NCBI GenBank assembly: GCA_001044335.1
Contig: CP011001.1
Location: forward strand, 1,288,815 to 1,352,814
Reading direction: 5' to 3'
Length of the DNA stretch: 64,000 nucleotides
DNA from: Methylophilales bacterium MBRSF5
Lineage (GTDB): Bacteria > Pseudomonadota > Gammaproteobacteria > Burkholderiales > Methylophilaceae
Shown here: piece by piece, positions 16,670 through 25,979 of the stretch
Layout: the number at the start of each line of letters is the position of its first letter
Position numbering within the stretch: position 1 is the first letter of the stretch
Made by a program: the position numbers and the translations under genes
The notes under the pieces: model-generated
Told to the model about the DNA's origin: nothing
Database searches by the model: none
What the model saw: only the letters and a program-made list of their open reading frames with translations

Positions 16670-17064
16670 TGAGTTAATTCTTCCAGGCAAATTGCAAAAT
16701 CTTCTGTACCTACTTTAAACCCAAGTCTTTCACACTTCTGTTTTGCAATTGTTCCGTTCAAGCGTTTCGATGATTTTCCGTCAATTTCTAACTCGTCAGA
16801 TAGCTTATTGGCAAAATTACATTTAAACTCAAATATATCCTGGAGTAATAAATCACTATCTTTTTTTTGAATACTGTCTTGGTTGAGACCGCCATATACC
16901 TTACATGCCCTCATCATGTAGTCATTAGCATCTTCTCCAGAAAAATGTTGTTCAACAAATTTACCAGTATAGTCGTTATGTGGGGCAGGGCGTTGAATAT
17001 TCTGATTAGTGGTAGCACACGAGGCTAGGAACAAAGAAATAGTGAGTGATGATATAAGACGCAT
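16666..17064 (-). CDS. Predicted lipoprotein of unknown function
   Basis: A 132-residue protein with a lipoprotein signal: basic MR, a hydrophobic core and the lipobox LASC, so Cys16 would be lipidated. The mature part is polar with four more Cys (ACKVYG, FKCNFA, KCERLG, ICLEE) and mostly helical. It is the first gene of the unit that continues with the exported protein and the 87-residue protein. No family recognised. Confidence 0.65.
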   Translation of the reverse strand: MRLISSLTISLFLASCATTNQNIQRPAPHNDYTGKFVEQHFSGEDANDYMMRACKVYGGLNQDSIQKKDSDLLLQDIFEFKCNFANKLSDELEIDGKSSKRLNGTIAKQKCERLGFKVGTEDFAICLEELTQ

Positions 17065-17139
17065 AACTAATTATAAGCATTTTTTTTTAAATTAGCTAAA
17101 TATTGAAGAACCAAACCCCTTTAATATCATCTTAGAAAT

Positions 17140-17274
17140 ATGCATAAACAAAACTTGCCCCAAAAAAAATGCGTCACGTGTCAGCGACCTTTCTCATGGC
17201 GAAAGAAATGGGAAAGATGTTGGGATGAGGTAAAGTATTGCTCGCAAAGGTGTAAAAATCATCGTGTCACATAA
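17140..17274 (+). CDS. DUF2256 small zinc-ribbon-like protein
   Basis: A 44-residue protein. Its sequence [20 protein letters not shown] followed by [11 protein letters not shown] matches DUF2256 closely: a four-Cys arrangement (CxxC ... C ... CxxxC type) and the invariant [13 protein letters not shown] core. It probably binds a metal. DUF2256 genes are commonly found beside cryptochrome/photolyase genes, and here it overlaps the DASH cryptochrome start by 11 bases. Function unknown; a role in maturation or nucleic-acid binding of the neighbours is speculation. Confidence 0.88.
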   Translation: MHKQNLPQKKCVTCQRPFSWRKKWERCWDEVKYCSQRCKNHRVT

Positions 17275-18514
17275 TATTTTCTGGTTTAGAAACAACCTAA
17301 GAATTCATGACAACTACCCTTTGGTGCAATGTATCAAAGATTCAACAAGCATTTCTTTTGTTTATATAGTTAATCGGCATTTAAGAGTTCTTGATGGCCA
17401 TGAAAATCATAAGAATAAATTTTTAATTGATGTGTTGAATCAACTTAAGATAAATTTATCTGACTTGGGGCATGAACTCTATATTATTGAGGGTGAGCCT
17501 TCAGATATATTTTCTTCTTTGGCAAAACAATACCAAATTAATAAAATATATTGTGAAAAAATAGTTAGTCCTTACGAAAAGGATGAGGAATTAAGCATTA
17601 CTCAGACAGATGTGCTGTCCTTCTGGGACTCTACCTTGTTAAATATTGATGACCTTGATTTTGATGTCATCGATTTACCTGACACCTTTACGACATTTAG
17701 AAAGAAGGTGGAATTAAAGCCAATTACAGCGACCCTTTATGAAGGATTAACTCTTCCGAAACCTGCTAATCTTTCAAATATTAATTCATATCAATTACCC
17801 AATTTTGATATCAAATATAGAGGCAGTGTAGATTTTTTAAATCATTACACTATCTGTGAAAATGGCGCACAAAAATATGTGAAAGATTATTTTTCAGACA
17901 AAAAAGCGCTTGAATATAAACAGACAAGAAATGAGTTAATGGGCAATGATTTTTCAACAAAATTTTCGGTTTGGCTTGCACATGGTTTAATTTCAGCAAG
18001 ACAAATTTTTACTTCCCTCAAAAATTATGAGGAGAGTAACGGGGCTAACGAGGGTACTTATTGGATATTGTTCGAACTATTGTGGAGAGATTACTTTAGA
18101 CTTTTGCACTTTAAATATAACAAAAAACTATATTTCCAATTCGGGCTAAAAAATAAAGAGATTAATGAGACAAGTCAAGATAACATAAGTAATTTAGAAG
18201 AGGCTAACACAGAGTCATCATTTATCAATGCAGGTATTAGAGAGTTACAAAATAGTGGATTCTTATCCAACCGAATGAGACAAATATTAGCCTCCTTTAT
18301 TATTTTTGAAATGAAAATAGATTGGCGAATTGGCGCTGATTTTTTCCAAAAATATTTGATCGATTTTGATATTTATTCTAACCAGGGTAATTGGATATAC
18401 ATCGCTGGGTATGGAACGGATCCCAGAGGCGGTAGACGATTCAATGTTGAAAAGCAGAAGAATACTTACGACATAGATAATCAATATGAGATGTGCTGGA
18501 ATGAAAACAATTAG
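17264..18514 (+). CDS. Cryptochrome DASH / single-strand-type photolyase
   Basis: FAD-dependent blue-light protein (416 aa). The N-terminal antenna domain starts [16 protein letters not shown]. The DASH-specific [14 protein letters not shown] lies near residues 137-150. The FAD domain has [16 protein letters not shown] near 263, and [20 protein letters not shown] near 375 is the DASH signature. Family members repair cyclobutane dimers in single-stranded DNA or act as light sensors. The start is a GTG inside the DUF2256 gene; the end overlaps the next photolyase gene by 14 bases, giving a three-gene coupled unit. Confidence 0.93.
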   Translation: MSHNIFWFRNNLRIHDNYPLVQCIKDSTSISFVYIVNRHLRVLDGHENHKNKFLIDVLNQLKINLSDLGHELYIIEGEPSDIFSSLAKQYQINKIYCEKIVSPYEKDEELSITQTDVLSFWDSTLLNIDDLDFDVIDLPDTFTTFRKKVELKPITATLYEGLTLPKPANLSNINSYQLPNFDIKYRGSVDFLNHYTICENGAQKYVKDYFSDKKALEYKQTRNELMGNDFSTKFSVWLAHGLISARQIFTSLKNYEESNGANEGTYWILFELLWRDYFRLLHFKYNKKLYFQFGLKNKEINETSQDNISNLEEANTESSFINAGIRELQNSGFLSNRMRQILASFIIFEMKIDWRIGADFFQKYLIDFDIYSNQGNWIYIAGYGTDPRGGRRFNVEKQKNTYDIDNQYEMCWNENN

Positions 18515-20030
18515 ATTATTATTGGGTGATCAATTAAATAAAAAGCACAGCTGGTTCAAGCAAATTGATCACAATGTCATCTATTTGATGATGGAAATTA
18601 TTCCTGAAATGACTTATGCAAAGCACCATATTCAAAAAATGCTAGCGTTCATGCATGCGATGCGCAACTTTGCAAAAGAATTAGAGCAAGAAGGCCATGT
18701 TGTTAGGTATATCAAATTAAAAGATCCGGATAATCAGCAATCCTTTTATAAAAATATTCTTAAATTAATTGAAATAAATTCAGATATAAATAAATTTGAA
18801 TATCAGGTGCCTGATGAATATCGACTGGATCAAGAAATGAAAAAAATAACCGATCAAATCGGTTTAGAACACCAATCTTATTCGACAGAACATTTTTTGA
18901 CTCACAGGCAAGATTTGCGTGATTTTTTCACTAAGAAAAAAATATGGAGAATGGAAGAATTCTACCGCCATATCAGGAAAAAATATTCCATCTTGATGGT
19001 TGGTGATAAACCTATCGGTGATAAGTGGAATTATGATCAGGACAATAGGAAAAAGTGGGATCCAAAACAATCTATACCAGATCGTATCAGGTTCTATCAT
19101 GATGTAGGACATCTCAAGGATGAGATTGATGAATTAGAAATTGGGTACATCGGATCTGTTGATACAAAAAATTTTAATTGGCCAAGTAATGAGGAGGAGT
19201 CATTACAAGTCCTAAACCATTTTATAAGATTCAGCCTTGATAAATTTGGTGATTTTCAAGACGCCATGGCGAATGAAAATCCTTTTTTATTCCACTCATT
19301 AATTTCTTTTGCTCTTAACACTAAAATGCTATCTCCATTAAAGATTGCTGAAACAGTGGAGGAGAACTTAAAAAAAGATTTATCCAATTTAAGCGCCGTC
19401 GAGGGATTTATAAGGCAGATTATTGGCTGGCGAGAATATATTCGAGGAGTGTATTGGGCAAAAATGCCTGAATATGGACAGAGTAACTTTTTAAAATTTA
19501 AGAATAAGTTACCTGAGTTTTTTTGGCATGGTAAAACTAACATGAACTGCCTGCAAAAATCAATTCAACAGTCTTTACAACATGCATATGCCCACCATAT
19601 CCAGAGATTAATGATACTGGGTAATTTCATGTTACTCAGTGAAGTTGATCCAAAGCTTGTTCATGAGTGGTTTTTGGCAATTTACATAGATGCCATCGAA
19701 TGGGTTGAAATGCCAAATGTACTAGGCATGTCACAGTATGCTGATGGAGGTTTGTTGGCCACAAAACCCTATGTATCATCTGGCTCTTATATTAATAAGA
19801 TGGGAAATTACTGTAAATCCTGTCAGTATGACGTCAAGACTAAATTTGCAGATAACTCATGTCCATTTAATAGTCTCTATTGGAGCTTTTTTTTAAACAA
19901 TCCAACATTATTAGAAAATAATCCAAGAATGGGTATTGTAAAGATGCAGATAAATAAAATGAAAGAAGAAGATAGGGGCTTATATATTAAAAAAAGTAAA
20001 CAAATATTGAAGAATATTGAACAGCTATGA
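18501..20030 (+). CDS. FeS-containing (6-4) photolyase (FeS-BCP / PhrB class)
   Basis: A 509-residue photolyase-related flavoprotein of the iron-sulfur bacterial class, which repairs (6-4) photoproducts. The N-terminus reads [16 protein letters not shown], typical of the class. Four cysteines fall at residues 350, 438, 441 and 454 (NCLQ, YCKSCQ, SCPFN), the positions I recall for the 4Fe-4S ligands of Agrobacterium PhrB. NVLGMSQYADGG near 410 is another class marker. I start at ATG 18501 rather than five codons earlier. Its stop overlaps the prmA 3' end by 6 bases, tail to tail. Confidence 0.94.
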   Translation: MKTIRLLLGDQLNKKHSWFKQIDHNVIYLMMEIIPEMTYAKHHIQKMLAFMHAMRNFAKELEQEGHVVRYIKLKDPDNQQSFYKNILKLIEINSDINKFEYQVPDEYRLDQEMKKITDQIGLEHQSYSTEHFLTHRQDLRDFFTKKKIWRMEEFYRHIRKKYSILMVGDKPIGDKWNYDQDNRKKWDPKQSIPDRIRFYHDVGHLKDEIDELEIGYIGSVDTKNFNWPSNEEESLQVLNHFIRFSLDKFGDFQDAMANENPFLFHSLISFALNTKMLSPLKIAETVEENLKKDLSNLSAVEGFIRQIIGWREYIRGVYWAKMPEYGQSNFLKFKNKLPEFFWHGKTNMNCLQKSIQQSLQHAYAHHIQRLMILGNFMLLSEVDPKLVHEWFLAIYIDAIEWVEMPNVLGMSQYADGGLLATKPYVSSGSYINKMGNYCKSCQYDVKTKFADNSCPFNSLYWSFFLNNPTLLENNPRMGIVKMQINKMKEEDRGLYIKKSKQILKNIEQL

Positions 20031-20912
20031 CTTTTTTAATGCAGTCATACATACCCAACCATCTTGATATAAAGAATCTTCAAAAATAAAGTTATCAGCA
20101 TATATCTCTTTGATTTCATTTTCCTGTGATTGCAAAATACCAGATAGTGCGATACGCCCTTGGGGTTTACATTTAGAATGTATTAGTGGTTCTAATACTT
20201 TAAGTGTTCTTGATAATATATTTGCGACAACAATATCATAAAGGTCATTTGTTGATTCGTCTGATGTATAAAAGTTAATGGCACTCGTTTGATTATTCTC
20301 TGCATTTTGATGACTGGCCGTAATTGCCTGAGGATCAATGTCAGTTCCAGCAACTGATTTGGCCCCTAATTTTTCTGCCGCAATAGCTAAAATTCCTGAT
20401 CCACATCCATAATCTAAGACAGATTTATCAATAAGATCAATTTTGGTTAACCAATCTAAACAAAGTTTGGTAGTGGGATGCGATCCAGTACCAAATGCCA
20501 ATCCAGGGTCTAGGTGGATGTTAATCGTATTATTATTTTTTGTCTTGTGCCAGGAGGGAATGATCCAAATTTTGTCATTAATTTGGATCGGCTTAAATTG
20601 TGACTGAGTCTCTTTAACCCAATCTTTTTCTGCAACAGACTCAACCTGAATCTGATCGATATGAATGTTAAACTCATTGTGAATGGAATTAATAACCTCT
20701 GTGAGAGTACGATCATTCTGGAATAGGGCCATGACCTTGGTATTTTTCCAATACCTTTCATGATCATCAGGGTCCTCACCAAAAATCGCTATTTCGTTCT
20801 GAGTGTCTAAATCAGAGTCGCTAAAGTTTAGTGATAGCGCATCGAGTTCAATGAGATGGTCACCAATGGACTGTGCAATATCATCATCAACTATCAGTGA
20901 TAAAGAAATCAC
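20025..20912 (-). CDS. prmA: Ribosomal protein L11 methyltransferase
   Basis: SAM-dependent enzyme (295 aa) that trimethylates ribosomal protein L11. The substrate-recognition domain fills about residues 1-100. The Rossmann methyltransferase domain has DPGLAFGTGSHPTT near 135, LDYGCGSGILAIAA near 162 and the catalytic-site VVANILSRTL near 230, all standard for PrmA. It lies directly after accC (the stop and start are adjacent), the last gene of the dsbD-tlpA-aroQ-accB-accC-prmA string that is typical of betaproteobacteria. Confidence 0.96.
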   Translation of the reverse strand: MISLSLIVDDDIAQSIGDHLIELDALSLNFSDSDLDTQNEIAIFGEDPDDHERYWKNTKVMALFQNDRTLTEVINSIHNEFNIHIDQIQVESVAEKDWVKETQSQFKPIQINDKIWIIPSWHKTKNNNTINIHLDPGLAFGTGSHPTTKLCLDWLTKIDLIDKSVLDYGCGSGILAIAAEKLGAKSVAGTDIDPQAITASHQNAENNQTSAINFYTSDESTNDLYDIVVANILSRTLKVLEPLIHSKCKPQGRIALSGILQSQENEIKEIYADNFIFEDSLYQDGWVCMTALKKS

Positions 20913-22259
20913 CTATTTTTTCATTCCTAATTTTTCTTCCAAATAATGAATGCTTGGCCCACCTTTAAGGAAAGCAAGGTCGATTAATAAATCACGATGT
21001 AAATCAATATTAATTTTAATTCCTTCGCAATAAATTTCTGAGAGAGCCATTTGCAGTTTTGCAGCAGCCTTTTCACGCGTATCCCCGTGTGCGATTAGCT
21101 TACCAATCATTGAATCATAATGCGACGGGACGCGATAACCACCATAAACATGAGTATCAACTCTGATTCCAGGACCACCGGGTACATGAAAACGATTGAT
21201 GAGACCAGGTGATGGAATAAACGTAAATGGATCTTCAGCATTGATCCGACATTCTATTGCATGACCATTAATTGCAATATCTTTCTGGCGATAGCTTAAC
21301 TTCTCACCAGCTGCAATTCTTATTTGTTCTTGAATTAAGTCAACCCCAGTAATCATTTCCGTCACAGGATGTTCAACCTGAATACGAGTATTCATTTCAA
21401 TGAAGTAAAATTCACCATTTTCGTATAAAAATTCGAAAGTACCAGCACCACGATAACCAATCTTTCTACAGGCATCTGCACATCTGTCACCCATTTTTTT
21501 CCTTAATTTTTCTGGCAACCCTGGCGCAGGAGCTTCTTCAATAACTTTTTGATGCCTTCGCTGCATTGAGCAGTCTCTCTCAAAAAGGTGGATCGCATTT
21601 TTGTGATTATCTGCAAGTACCTGGTACTCAATGTGCCTTGGTTTTTCCAAATATTTTTCCATATACACCGCAGCATTACCAAAAAAGCTGTGAGCTTCAT
21701 TTTTTGTCATGGAGACTGCATTTAGAAGCGATGCTTCGGAATGGACCACCCTCATTCCTCTTCCACCACCACCACCGGCTGCTTTTATAATCACAGGGTA
21801 CCCAACCTTTTTTGCCGTTTTAATTATTTCATCAGGGTTGTCACTCAACTCACCATCTGAACCTGGCACAACTGGAATACCGGCTTTAATCATCGCCTCT
21901 TTAGCACTTACCTTGTCACCCATTAATCTGATAGTTTCTGATTTAGGGCCAATAAAAGTAAATCCACTTTTTTCAACTTGTTCAGCAAAATCAGCATTTT
22001 CAGAAAGAAAACCGTATCCGGGGTGAATGGCTTGAGCATCGGTTACTTCGGCAGCGCTAATAATGGCAGGGATATTTAAGTAACTCTGGTTTGATGGCGC
22101 TGGACCTATACAGACCGATTCGTCAGAAAGTTTGACATACTTTGCATCGACGTCAGCCTCTGAGTGAACAGTTACCACTTTAATACCCATCTGGCGACAG
22201 GCTCTTAGGATTCGGAGTGCTATCTCTCCGCGGTTAGCAATAAGAATTTTTTCAAACAT
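20913..22259 (-). CDS. accC: Acetyl-CoA carboxylase, biotin carboxylase subunit
   Basis: ATP-grasp enzyme (448 aa) that carboxylates biotin on AccB, the first half of malonyl-CoA formation. It begins [19 protein letters not shown] and has the glycine-rich ATP loop [11 protein letters not shown] near 165, [15 protein letters not shown], and [16 protein letters not shown] near 290. Length is normal. It follows accB by 3 bases, the usual accBC arrangement. The subunit works with AccAD, which are not in this window. Confidence 0.97.
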   Translation of the reverse strand: MFEKILIANRGEIALRILRACRQMGIKVVTVHSEADVDAKYVKLSDESVCIGPAPSNQSYLNIPAIISAAEVTDAQAIHPGYGFLSENADFAEQVEKSGFTFIGPKSETIRLMGDKVSAKEAMIKAGIPVVPGSDGELSDNPDEIIKTAKKVGYPVIIKAAGGGGGRGMRVVHSEASLLNAVSMTKNEAHSFFGNAAVYMEKYLEKPRHIEYQVLADNHKNAIHLFERDCSMQRRHQKVIEEAPAPGLPEKLRKKMGDRCADACRKIGYRGAGTFEFLYENGEFYFIEMNTRIQVEHPVTEMITGVDLIQEQIRIAAGEKLSYRQKDIAINGHAIECRINAEDPFTFIPSPGLINRFHVPGGPGIRVDTHVYGGYRVPSHYDSMIGKLIAHGDTREKAAAKLQMALSEIYCEGIKINIDLHRDLLIDLAFLKGGPSIHYLEEKLGMKK

Positions 22260-22262
22260 AAA

Positions 22263-22721
22263 TTACTCAATAATAAAAAGTGGTTCACCAAATTCAACCG
22301 GCTGAGCATTCTCAACTAAAATCTTCTTAATGGTTCCGTCTCGATCGGCCTCAATTTCATTGAGTAATTTCATTGCCTCAACAATACATAAGGTATCACC
22401 TTTTTTTACAGTGCTGCCTACTTCAACATATGGATCTGCCTCGGGTGAGGATGATCTGTAGAAAGTACCCACCATTGGAGACGTCAGAGCATTATCTGAC
22501 TCTTGAACCACATCTTCTTTGACAACATTAGCTGTTGGGGTTGTGGTGTCACTTTGTATTGATGGTGCTGGTTGCTGAGGTATTGTATATTGCTGAGGCT
22601 GTTGAACTGCCTGACCTTGACGACTGATACGAACACTTTCCTCACCCTCAGTTAATTCTAATTCACTAATCCCAGATTCTTCCACCAGGTCGATTAGTTT
22701 TTTTAGTTTTCTTAAGTCCAT
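22263..22721 (-). CDS. accB: Acetyl-CoA carboxylase, biotin carboxyl carrier protein
   Basis: A 152-residue carrier. The N-terminal helix region ([24 protein letters not shown]) is followed by a Pro/Gln/Thr-rich linker (about 35-75). The C-terminal biotinyl domain contains the [10 protein letters not shown] sequence, whose Lys receives biotin. The 'thumb' segment [14 protein letters not shown] is present. Upstream is aroQ, downstream accC. Standard for the family. Confidence 0.97.
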   Translation of the reverse strand: MDLRKLKKLIDLVEESGISELELTEGEESVRISRQGQAVQQPQQYTIPQQPAPSIQSDTTTPTANVVKEDVVQESDNALTSPMVGTFYRSSSPEADPYVEVGSTVKKGDTLCIVEAMKLLNEIEADRDGTIKKILVENAQPVEFGEPLFIIE

Positions 22722-22733
22722 GATTCTTACCTT

Positions 22734-23150
22734 TTATGAATTTTTAACAATGTGTTGAATTGCTGCCGAATAACCATCCTTACCTAAACCACATATCACT
22801 GCCTTGGCTTTATCTGAAAAATAAGATTTATGCCTAAACTCCTCCCGAGCATGAACATTTGATAAATGAATTTCGTAAAAAGGTATACCTACTCCTAATA
22901 TAGCATCTCGAATAGCTACTGAAGTATGGGTAAATGCTGCAGGATTAATAACGATATAATCAACTTTTAGCGCATGAACAAAATTTACGATCTCTGATTC
23001 ACTATTGCTTTGAAAAAAACTAAAAGTTATTTTTGGAAATAGAGTTTGAAGTTCATTATTAATATCTTCTAAACCTTGATTGCCATAAAGATCTGGCTCT
23101 CGCTGTCCAAGAAGATTTAGATTGGGTCCATTAATTAAAGCTATTTTCAT
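22734..23150 (-). CDS. aroQ: 3-dehydroquinate dehydratase, type II
   Basis: Third step of the shikimate pathway. The 138-residue protein starts [23 protein letters not shown], whose Tyr is the catalytic base. [15 protein letters not shown] and [24 protein letters not shown] follow, the latter with the conserved substrate-binding residues. I start at ATG 23150; a longer frame to 23195 adds unrelated residues. accB follows 12 bases downstream. Confidence 0.96.
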   Translation of the reverse strand: MKIALINGPNLNLLGQREPDLYGNQGLEDINNELQTLFPKITFSFFQSNSESEIVNFVHALKVDYIVINPAAFTHTSVAIRDAILGVGIPFYEIHLSNVHAREEFRHKSYFSDKAKAVICGLGKDGYSAAIQHIVKNS

Positions 23151-23218
23151 ATTAATCTCTACAGTAGAACTCCAGTTTGCCGAATTTAACGACATTTGTC
23201 TACTAAAATAAAGCGTCT

Positions 23219-23247
23219 AGTATAAAAAAAAGCAAATATCTTATAAA
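23219..23247 (-). promoter_or_regulatory. Possible promoter of aroQ-accB-accC-prmA
   Basis: On the minus strand TTTATA (23247-23242) and TATACT (23224-23219) are 17 bases apart, in the 153-base gap between tlpA and aroQ. The -35 is weak. The gap itself otherwise holds only A+T-rich sequence. Confidence 0.35.
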
Positions 23248-23303
23248 TAGAAATTAAAAATTAAAATAATGATCTATTAACTACATATAATAACTTTTAA
23301 ATG

Positions 23304-23825
23304 TTATTTGACGACATTTAATAGGTCTTTTTCAGTTATTTCACCATAAAATTTATGGAGGATTTGATAGTTTTTATCTACTACAACAGTGAATGGCAAC
23401 ACACCCTTGTCATTGCCAAAGTGACGACTCAATAGAAAACCATTTTTTTCATCTGTTAGATTCGAGTATGTAATTGGTATTTCCTTCATAAACGAAATGA
23501 CTTCATCCATATCATCTATTGCAACGCCAATAAGACGGGTAATGTTGTCCTTATCTAAACTTGCATTGAAGCTATTGAGTTCCGGTATTTCTTTTTTACA
23601 TGGCTCACACCAGCTAGCCCAAAAGTTAATGATTAATATTTCCTTAAATTCAATATCATTTAATGATACCTTTCCTCCATTTTCAATCAAAAAGGGAAGA
23701 TCCATAGCTGATTTACTCTCTGTATCAGCAATCTGCCGTTCTCCGGATGAATTTATAAAAATATTAGTTCCAATGCCAACAATAAAGGCCAAAGAAATTA
23801 ATGCGATGATTGGTAATTTTTTCAT
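23304..23825 (-). CDS. TlpA-like thiol-disulfide reductase, membrane anchored
   Basis: A thioredoxin-fold protein (173 aa) facing the periplasm. The N-terminal anchor or uncleaved signal is LPIIALISLAFIVGIGTNIF. The active site is WASWCEPCKKE (CxxC), preceded by the strand LIINFW; the cis-Pro loop is LPFTVVVD. Such proteins reduce apocytochromes or other periplasmic thiols. The start overlaps the dsbD stop by 4 bases, so electrons from DsbD are the likely source. Confidence 0.92.
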   Translation of the reverse strand: MKKLPIIALISLAFIVGIGTNIFINSSGERQIADTESKSAMDLPFLIENGGKVSLNDIEFKEILIINFWASWCEPCKKEIPELNSFNASLDKDNITRLIGVAIDDMDEVISFMKEIPITYSNLTDEKNGFLLSRHFGNDKGVLPFTVVVDKNYQILHKFYGEITEKDLLNVVK

Positions 23826-25495
23826 TTAATGTCCTTGATGTGTTTGAGAAAATTTTCAGCATTCATGAATCCAAAAATTTGTTTTTTTGTTAACTCTTCA
23901 CTATCCGAGTTAAAAAATACAATGGCTGGAGGCCCGAAAATATTGAATCGGTTCATAATTTTTTTATCATTCTCATTAAAATCTGTCACATCGACTTTTA
24001 CGAGGATGAAGTTATCTAGTTCAGCTCGAACATTTATATCTTGGAAAGTATATTTTTCAAATTCAAGGCAGGCGACACACCAGTCTGCATAAAAATCAAT
24101 CAGTATGGGTTTGTTTGCTTCTTGAATTATTGAGTTCAATTCATTCTCAGTTGTGACCATGCTAAATTGAATTTTCTCTGTTTCATTCAGCTGATATTGT
24201 TTGAAAGAATCGATGGACAGAAATATAGAGGCAATAAAAGCTAGCATCAATAAAATAATTTGAATAAATTTTTTAAGCTTTAAAGCTATCAATGCGTAAA
24301 TAAAAACGATTAGTCCTAATAAGATAAAGAGAAATTCAATCGTCAAACTTTTTAATAGCGGCTTGGCAACATAGATGGCAGAGCCAAGCAGAATAAAGCC
24401 AATTAATTTTTTAAAAAAGATGTTGACTTGTCTTGTCTTCGGAATAAATTTTATGGATGTCAATCCAATTACTAAGAGGGGCAAAGACATCCCTAATGCC
24501 AAAAAGAATAGAGAGGCCATCCCGATAAACGCATTCCCTGTTTGGCTAATATACAAGATAGCGCTTGCCAGTGGAGGTGCAACACAAGGACTCAATATTA
24601 ACGAAGAGATCATACCCAATAAAACAATTCCTAAATAATTTTTTGTATTTAAGCTATTGGCAAAGTTATTAAGTTTCGTTTGGATGGAGGATGGGAGATT
24701 TAAATCGTACACATCAAACATGGCCAGAGAAAATAATATAAATAACAGAGCTGTGAACAACAAGACAAGCTCACCTTGGAGGTAAATCGATAAAACACTT
24801 CCTGTTTTTGCGGCTATGAGGCCAATAAGGCTGTAGGTGATACAGATACCAACAACATAGGCAATCGTAGCAAGCCCCCTGTTATTTTTCAGATTACTTA
24901 ACATGGCCAGGAGAACTGGAATTAGTGGCAGTACACAGGGCGTTAATGACAATAGAATTCCACCAAAGAGGAAAAGTGCAAATGCTTTATAGATGCTAGC
25001 TTTAAAGGCTTCCTGGTAAATATCAGATCCTCCAATACTCGTTCTATCAAGATTTTTCGTGTCATTTGAAATTTGTTGAGGCGGATAACATAGTCCCTGG
25101 TCACTGCACCCCTGGAAGTGGATGACAAACGACTCATCATCAGCAAGAGGTTCCTTTAAATTAATTTGAAATACCAGTGGCTGGTCATAAATAATTTGTT
25201 TGCCAAAAAACTCATCTTCTTTCTCTTTACCTTCGGGAAAGTTAAATTGGAAATCAGTGTTGCTTGATGAAGAAAATTTAAATTTAGATTGGTAAAGATA
25301 GTGGCCAGGTTGAGTGTTAAATTGCACTGAGATAGAACTATTGGTTGGGGAAATAGAAATTTCGTATGGAAACGCCTCCTCAACCGTTAAAATTTTATCT
25401 GCATTTTTTGTTAATGACTTTAAATCATTAAAATCATCCGCATATAAATGCCAGGGTGCTAAAATAAAAATGAATAAGGTTAAGTATCTGGTCAT
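23822..25495 (-). CDS. dsbD: Thiol:disulfide interchange protein DsbD
   Basis: Transfers electrons from cytosolic thioredoxin across the inner membrane to periplasmic thiols (557 aa). After a signal peptide (MTRYLTLFIFILAPWHLYA) comes the N-terminal domain with its Cys pair (QGCSDQGLCYPP). The membrane domain has eight helices with the conserved LTPCVLPLIPVL and LSPCVAPPLA cysteines. The C-terminal thioredoxin domain has WCVACLEFE. All six redox Cys are present. It opens the dsbD-tlpA pair. Confidence 0.96.
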   Translation of the reverse strand: MTRYLTLFIFILAPWHLYADDFNDLKSLTKNADKILTVEEAFPYEISISPTNSSISVQFNTQPGHYLYQSKFKFSSSSNTDFQFNFPEGKEKEDEFFGKQIIYDQPLVFQINLKEPLADDESFVIHFQGCSDQGLCYPPQQISNDTKNLDRTSIGGSDIYQEAFKASIYKAFALFLFGGILLSLTPCVLPLIPVLLAMLSNLKNNRGLATIAYVVGICITYSLIGLIAAKTGSVLSIYLQGELVLLFTALLFILFSLAMFDVYDLNLPSSIQTKLNNFANSLNTKNYLGIVLLGMISSLILSPCVAPPLASAILYISQTGNAFIGMASLFFLALGMSLPLLVIGLTSIKFIPKTRQVNIFFKKLIGFILLGSAIYVAKPLLKSLTIEFLFILLGLIVFIYALIALKLKKFIQIILLMLAFIASIFLSIDSFKQYQLNETEKIQFSMVTTENELNSIIQEANKPILIDFYADWCVACLEFEKYTFQDINVRAELDNFILVKVDVTDFNENDKKIMNRFNIFGPPAIVFFNSDSEELTKKQIFGFMNAENFLKHIKDIK

Positions 25496-25559
25496 TACTG
25501 AAATATGACTTGCAAAAGAAAAATGGTTCAGATCATTATCTCATAGGAAAGCTAACATC

Positions 25560-25979
25560 ATGAAATTTATAGGTATTTGGTTGTTAATACTGGTCCCGTT
25601 TATCGAAATATGGGGCTATTTTAAACTTGGCTCATTGTATGGGTGGTGGTACTTTTTATACATGGTTGTTGTTGGTGTGCTTGGCTGGAGAATGATAAAA
25701 GAAGAAAAGTCCCAACTGCTCTTTAGAATGATGAATTCATTTCAGAGTGCTGGTTCGCCATTTCAGATGATCATGGGCACAGCAAAAAATATGATAGCTG
25801 GTGGACTATTTCTTTTCCCGGGTATCGTCACTGACTTTATAGCCATTATATTGCTGGTTATGCCATCGAAAAACCCAAACGAAAATTTATTTCAAGAAAT
25901 GCAAAATCGTTTTAATCAAAAAAAACAAAAAAATGATTCGGTGATTGAGGGTGAATTTAAAAAAGAGGATGATGACTAA
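25560..25979 (+). CDS. fxsA: FxsA family membrane protein
   Basis: A 139-residue inner-membrane protein of the FxsA family, whose E. coli member affects phage T7 exclusion by F. It has helices near residues 4-20 and 28-45 (WYFLYMVVVGVLGWRMIK), a loop, then the conserved AGGLFLFPGIVTDFIAIILLVMP. The C-terminal tail is charged. The stop overlaps the start of the next gene (TAATG). Exact cellular role is not known. Confidence 0.9.
   Translation: MKFIGIWLLILVPFIEIWGYFKLGSLYGWWYFLYMVVVGVLGWRMIKEEKSQLLFRMMNSFQSAGSPFQMIMGTAKNMIAGGLFLFPGIVTDFIAIILLVMPSKNPNENLFQEMQNRFNQKKQKNDSVIEGEFKKEDDD

Noticed and set aside
21566..22026. Plus-strand frames opposite accC
   Set aside because: They are antisense shadows of a certain accC, with no ribosome sites and unlikely composition.
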